Translations under genes and position numbers: made by a program
Part shown: piece after piece, positions 12,068 to 14,133 of the stretch
Layout of the letters: every line of letters starts with the position of its first letter
Numbering within the stretch: position 1 is the stretch's first letter
The notes under the pieces: model-generated
What the model saw: the letters and a program-made list of their open reading frames with translations, nothing else
What the model was told of the DNA's origin: nothing
Database searches by the model: none
From: Halobacteriales archaeon
GTDB taxonomy: Archaea; Thermoplasmatota; SW-10-69-26; JACQPN01; JAIVGT01
Length of the DNA: 14,133 bases
Reading direction: 5' to 3'
Assembly: GCA_020201485.1 (NCBI GenBank)
Contig: JAIVGT010000017.1
Span: forward strand, 1 to 14,133

Positions 12068-13246
12068 GTGCCGCGCCTGCCCGTCGGCCGCGCCATCGCC
12101 CTCCTCGGCTTGGTCAGCCTGCTCACGGACATCGCCGGCGAGATGGCGCAGCCCCTCCTGCCGCTGTTCCTGAGCGGGCTGGGCGTGGGCGCGCTCGGCA
12201 TCGGCGCGGTGGAGGGAGCGGCCGAGGCCGCGGTGAGCCTGGTCAAGGTCGCCAGCGGGCGCATCGCCGACCGCGTGCCGCGCCGCAAGCCCCTCGTCGT
12301 GCTCGGCTACGGCATCGCCGCACTGGCGAAGCCCGCCCTCGGCCTGGCGCAGGGCTTGACCGACACGCTCCTCCTGCGCTCCTTCGACCGCGTGGGCAAG
12401 GGCGTGCGGGGCGCGCCGCGGGACGCGATGATCGCCGACCTCGCCGCCGAAGGGCAGCGCGGGCTGGCGTTCGGCTTCCACCGCATGGCCGACACGCTGG
12501 GCGCGGTCGCCGGGCCCCTCATCAGCCTGGCCCTGCTCGCCGTCCTCGGGCAGGGCACGGGCGCGCTGCGCACCGTGTTCCTGCTCACCGCCCTCCCCAT
12601 GCTGCTCGCGCTCGCTGTGCTCGTCCTCGGCGTGCGCGAGCCCGCGGTGCACCGCGCGCGGGGCGGGCAGGCCGCGTCGCCCCTGCCGGGCAGGTTCCAC
12701 GGCTTCCTCGCCATCGCCGCGCTGTTCGGGCTGGGCCAGCTCAGCTACGTGTTCTTCCTCTTGCGCGCCGCCCAGCTTGGCGCCAGCACGGTCGAGGTCA
12801 TCGCGCTCTACCTCGTGTACAACGCGGTCTACGCCGCGGCCAGCATCCCGGCGGGGAAGCTGAGCGACAAGCGCGGCCGCGCGCCGGTGCTCGCCGCGAG
12901 CTTCGCGCTGTTCGGCCTGCTCGCGCTCGGCTTCGCCCTCGCCCCCGGCTGGCTCTGGACCCTGCCCCTGTTCGCGCTCTACGGCGTGTTCAGCGCCGGG
13001 TTCGAGACGGTGAGCCGCGCCTTCGCCGTGGACCTCGCGCCGCGCGAGGCGCGCGCGCGGGGCTTGGGCATGTACCACGCCACGGTCGGCATGGCGGCGC
13101 TCCCCGCGGGCATCATCGGCGGCCTGCTCTGGGAGCGCGTCGGGCCGTGGGCGAGCTTCGCCTGGGGCGCGGGGCTCGCCCTCCTCGCCGCGCTCCTCCT
13201 CCTGGGCTTCGCCCGCGCTCCGCACCGGCCCAGGAACAGCTTATGA
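12068..13246 (+). CDS. MFS transporter
   Basis: A 392-residue permease with about twelve hydrophobic helices, the usual length for this superfamily. Motif A is clear in the loop between helices 2 and 3 (GRIADRVPRRK, 64-74), and its second-half counterpart is GKLSDKRGR. The first helix carries LLTDIAGEMAQPLLPLFL, and RVGKGVRGAPRDAMIAD plus FGFHRMADTLGAVAGPL follow. These features are typical of a widespread prokaryotic MFS group annotated as drug or solute exporters. The transported compound cannot be told. The GTG at 12068 is chosen because it directly precedes the first helix; ATG 12042 is in another frame and no in-frame ATG lies nearby. The neighbouring secreted CxxCH protein is 35 bases upstream. 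The stop overlaps the TATA-like box of the next gene. Confidence 0.9.
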   Translation: MPRLPVGRAIALLGLVSLLTDIAGEMAQPLLPLFLSGLGVGALGIGAVEGAAEAAVSLVKVASGRIADRVPRRKPLVVLGYGIAALAKPALGLAQGLTDTLLLRSFDRVGKGVRGAPRDAMIADLAAEGQRGLAFGFHRMADTLGAVAGPLISLALLAVLGQGTGALRTVFLLTALPMLLALAVLVLGVREPAVHRARGGQAASPLPGRFHGFLAIAALFGLGQLSYVFFLLRAAQLGASTVEVIALYLVYNAVYAAASIPAGKLSDKRGRAPVLAASFALFGLLALGFALAPGWLWTLPLFALYGVFSAGFETVSRAFAVDLAPREARARGLGMYHATVGMAALPAGIIGGLLWERVGPWASFAWGAGLALLAALLLLGFARAPHRPRNSL

Positions 13247-13248
13247 GA
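13238..13248 (+). promoter_or_regulatory. TATA-like box overlapping the MFS stop codon
   Basis: CAGCTTATGAG contains the recurring CTTAT and is centred about 27 bases before ATG 13270. It includes the MFS stop codon at 13244-13246, so the promoter of the SerK-like gene is embedded in the end of the transporter gene. Confidence 0.5.
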
Positions 13249-13269
13249 GGGAGGGGCGTTGCGCGCGCG

Positions 13270-13668
13270 ATGGCCCGCCCGCAGCTCGCCTTCGTGCCGG
13301 AGGAGAAGCTCCTGGCGCACGAGGAGGTCGTGCCGCCCAAGGTGGACGAGCTCCTGGCGGTGCTGCGCCAGGAAGGGGCCATCCGCCTCGCCATCGTCGC
13401 GGACGAGCGCACGCTCGTCGTGCTCGACGGGCACCACCGCCTCACGGCGCTGCGCCGGCTCGGGGCCAAGCGCATCCCCGTCCTGCTCGTGGACTACGAC
13501 AGCCCGGATATCCGCGTCGGCACGTGGCGGCCAGGCGAGGAGCCGCCGACGAAGGACGAGGTCGTGGCCCACGCCCGCGCCGGCAAGCTGTTCCCGCCGA
13601 AGAGCACGCGGCATTTCTTCCCGTGGAAGCTGCAGGAAGAGCCGGTGCCCCTGGCGGAGCTGATGTAG
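13270..13668 (+). CDS. ParB-fold protein, SerK-like (free serine kinase)
   Basis: A 132-residue ParB/sulfiredoxin-fold protein. The N-terminal region has LLAHEEVVPPKVDELL (14-29), the nucleotide-binding signature DGHHR (53-57) in VVLDGHHRLTALRRLG, then PVLLVDYDSPDIRVGTWRPG and KLFPPKSTRH (106-115). These features match the archaeal ParB-like proteins that include SerK of Thermococcus, an ADP-dependent kinase that turns free serine into O-phosphoserine for cysteine synthesis, where a glutamate in the first motif is the base (here E18 or E19). It is shorter than SerK, with little beyond the core, and no DNA-binding domain, so chromosome partitioning is unlikely. ATG 13270 is chosen from the leaderless TATA spacing; ATG 13243 overlaps the MFS stop and is the alternative. 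It converges on the surface-protein gene with one base between them. Confidence 0.75.
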   Translation: MARPQLAFVPEEKLLAHEEVVPPKVDELLAVLRQEGAIRLAIVADERTLVVLDGHHRLTALRRLGAKRIPVLLVDYDSPDIRVGTWRPGEEPPTKDEVVAHARAGKLFPPKSTRHFFPWKLQEEPVPLAELM

Positions 13669-13669
13669 C

Positions 13670-14133
13670 TCAGCGGCTGCGCCACTTCCACACGGCCAGG
13701 GCCGCGCCGGCGACGACGAGCACGGCGGCGAAGCCGATGAGGACCATGGGGCTGCCCTCGATGGCGCTCGCCGGCCCGGGCGGGGACGCGCCCTGCGGCT
13801 GCTGGTCCCCGGGCGGCTGGTTCGCCAGGCCCTGCTGGCCGTTCAACCCGCCCAGGCTGTTCGCGCTGGCCAAGCCGGATGGGTCCACGCGGAACTTGCC
13901 GCTCACATCGCTGTTGCTGAGCGAGCCGTCTGTGGCCTCGACCTTCACGCGCCAGTCGCCCGGCTGCAGCGCGCCGATGTCCCAGGCGTAGCTCGTGCCC
14001 GTTGGGGAGGCGATGGCGCTCCACGTCGCGCCGCCGTCGCTGCTCGTGTAGAGGTTGATGACGGGCACCGTGCCATCGGGGTCGCTGGCGCGCCACTTGA
14101 CCTCGAGCGTGCGCACGCCGAGGAAGCTCTCGC
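13670..14133 (-). CDS. C-terminal end of a membrane-anchored surface protein
   Basis: The frame is open from the right edge of the window to TGA at 13670-13672, 153 residues, so the N-terminus lies outside. The visible part begins ESFLGVRTLEVKW, continues through an Ig-like or fibronectin-like beta domain (ASDPDG, YTSSDGGATW, YAWDIG, GDWRVKVEATDG), then a flexible Asn/Gln/Gly/Pro linker (about 80-120), and ends in a single hydrophobic helix (SPMVLIGFAAVLVVAGAALAVW) with a basic KWRSR tail. This is the usual plan of an archaeal cell-surface protein held by a C-terminal membrane anchor. No PGF-type sorting motif is seen. DPDG repeats in such proteins often bind calcium or occur in tandem modules. 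It ends one base from the SerK-like stop. A GTG at 14116 is internal, not the start. Confidence 0.82.
   Translation of the reverse strand, partial: ESFLGVRTLEVKWRASDPDGTVPVINLYTSSDGGATWSAIASPTGTSYAWDIGALQPGDWRVKVEATDGSLSNSDVSGKFRVDPSGLASANSLGGLNGQQGLANQPPGDQQPQGASPPGPASAIEGSPMVLIGFAAVLVVAGAALAVWKWRSR

Noticed and set aside
1..14133. CRISPR arrays, tRNA, rRNA, insertion sequences
   Set aside because: No regularly spaced repeats, no cloverleaf or rRNA-like stretch and no transposase or terminal inverted repeat was seen on either strand.

Overview
The window looks like a GC-rich archaeal chromosome, most plausibly a soil, sediment or marine member of the Thermoplasmatota. This is inference from four things. 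Several genes have a TATA-like box (often containing CTTAT) 25-30 bases before a start codon with no room for a leader, the archaeal leaderless layout. A ParB-fold protein resembles archaeal free-serine kinase SerK. There is a surface protein with an archaeal-style C-terminal membrane anchor. Proteins lack the strong acidity of haloarchaea. The window is densely coded, and no stretch over 300 bases lacks a gene.

Layout, left to right. (1) The 5' part of a secreted Cys-containing protein on the minus strand (1-527). (2) A divergent acyl-CoA carboxylase cluster on the plus strand: biotin carboxylase (683-2167), biotin carrier (2167-2655), two tiny unknown proteins joined by an ATGA overlap (2712-2855, 2852-3064) and the carboxyltransferase (3088-4629). 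(3) A short protein carrying only the second half of a MEDS sensory domain (4743-5333), converging on a minus-strand pair: a PAS histidine kinase (6180-7652) followed three bases later by a seven-helix membrane protein (5337-6176). (4) Further upstream on the minus strand, a CitE-type lyase (7717-8559) and a MaoC-type hydratase (8556-9017) overlapping by ATGA. (5) A NYN-domain putative nuclease (9087-9662), divergent from MaoC over one near-palindromic TATA box.

(6) A lower-GC patch at about 9664-10901 holds a ten-cysteine secreted protein and a small membrane protein. The secreted gene is broken by a G9 tract right after its signal peptide; one G fewer would restore a continuous 258-residue precursor. 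(7) The right part returns to high GC: a small charged protein (10971-11186), a secreted protein with one CxxCH motif (11313-12032), an MFS transporter (12068-13246), a SerK-like protein (13270-13668), and the C-terminal end of a membrane-anchored surface protein on the minus strand (13670-14133).

Functionally, the carboxylase genes plus the MaoC/CitE pair form a plausible branched-chain or C5 acyl-CoA module. The same gene types occur together in the mycobacterial leucine/itaconate operon (Rv2498c-Rv2502c), and similar chemistry occurs in the methylaspartate cycle. The exact substrates cannot be decided from sequence alone. The observation most worth checking is the G9 tract: phase-variable switch, fixed mutation or assembly error.
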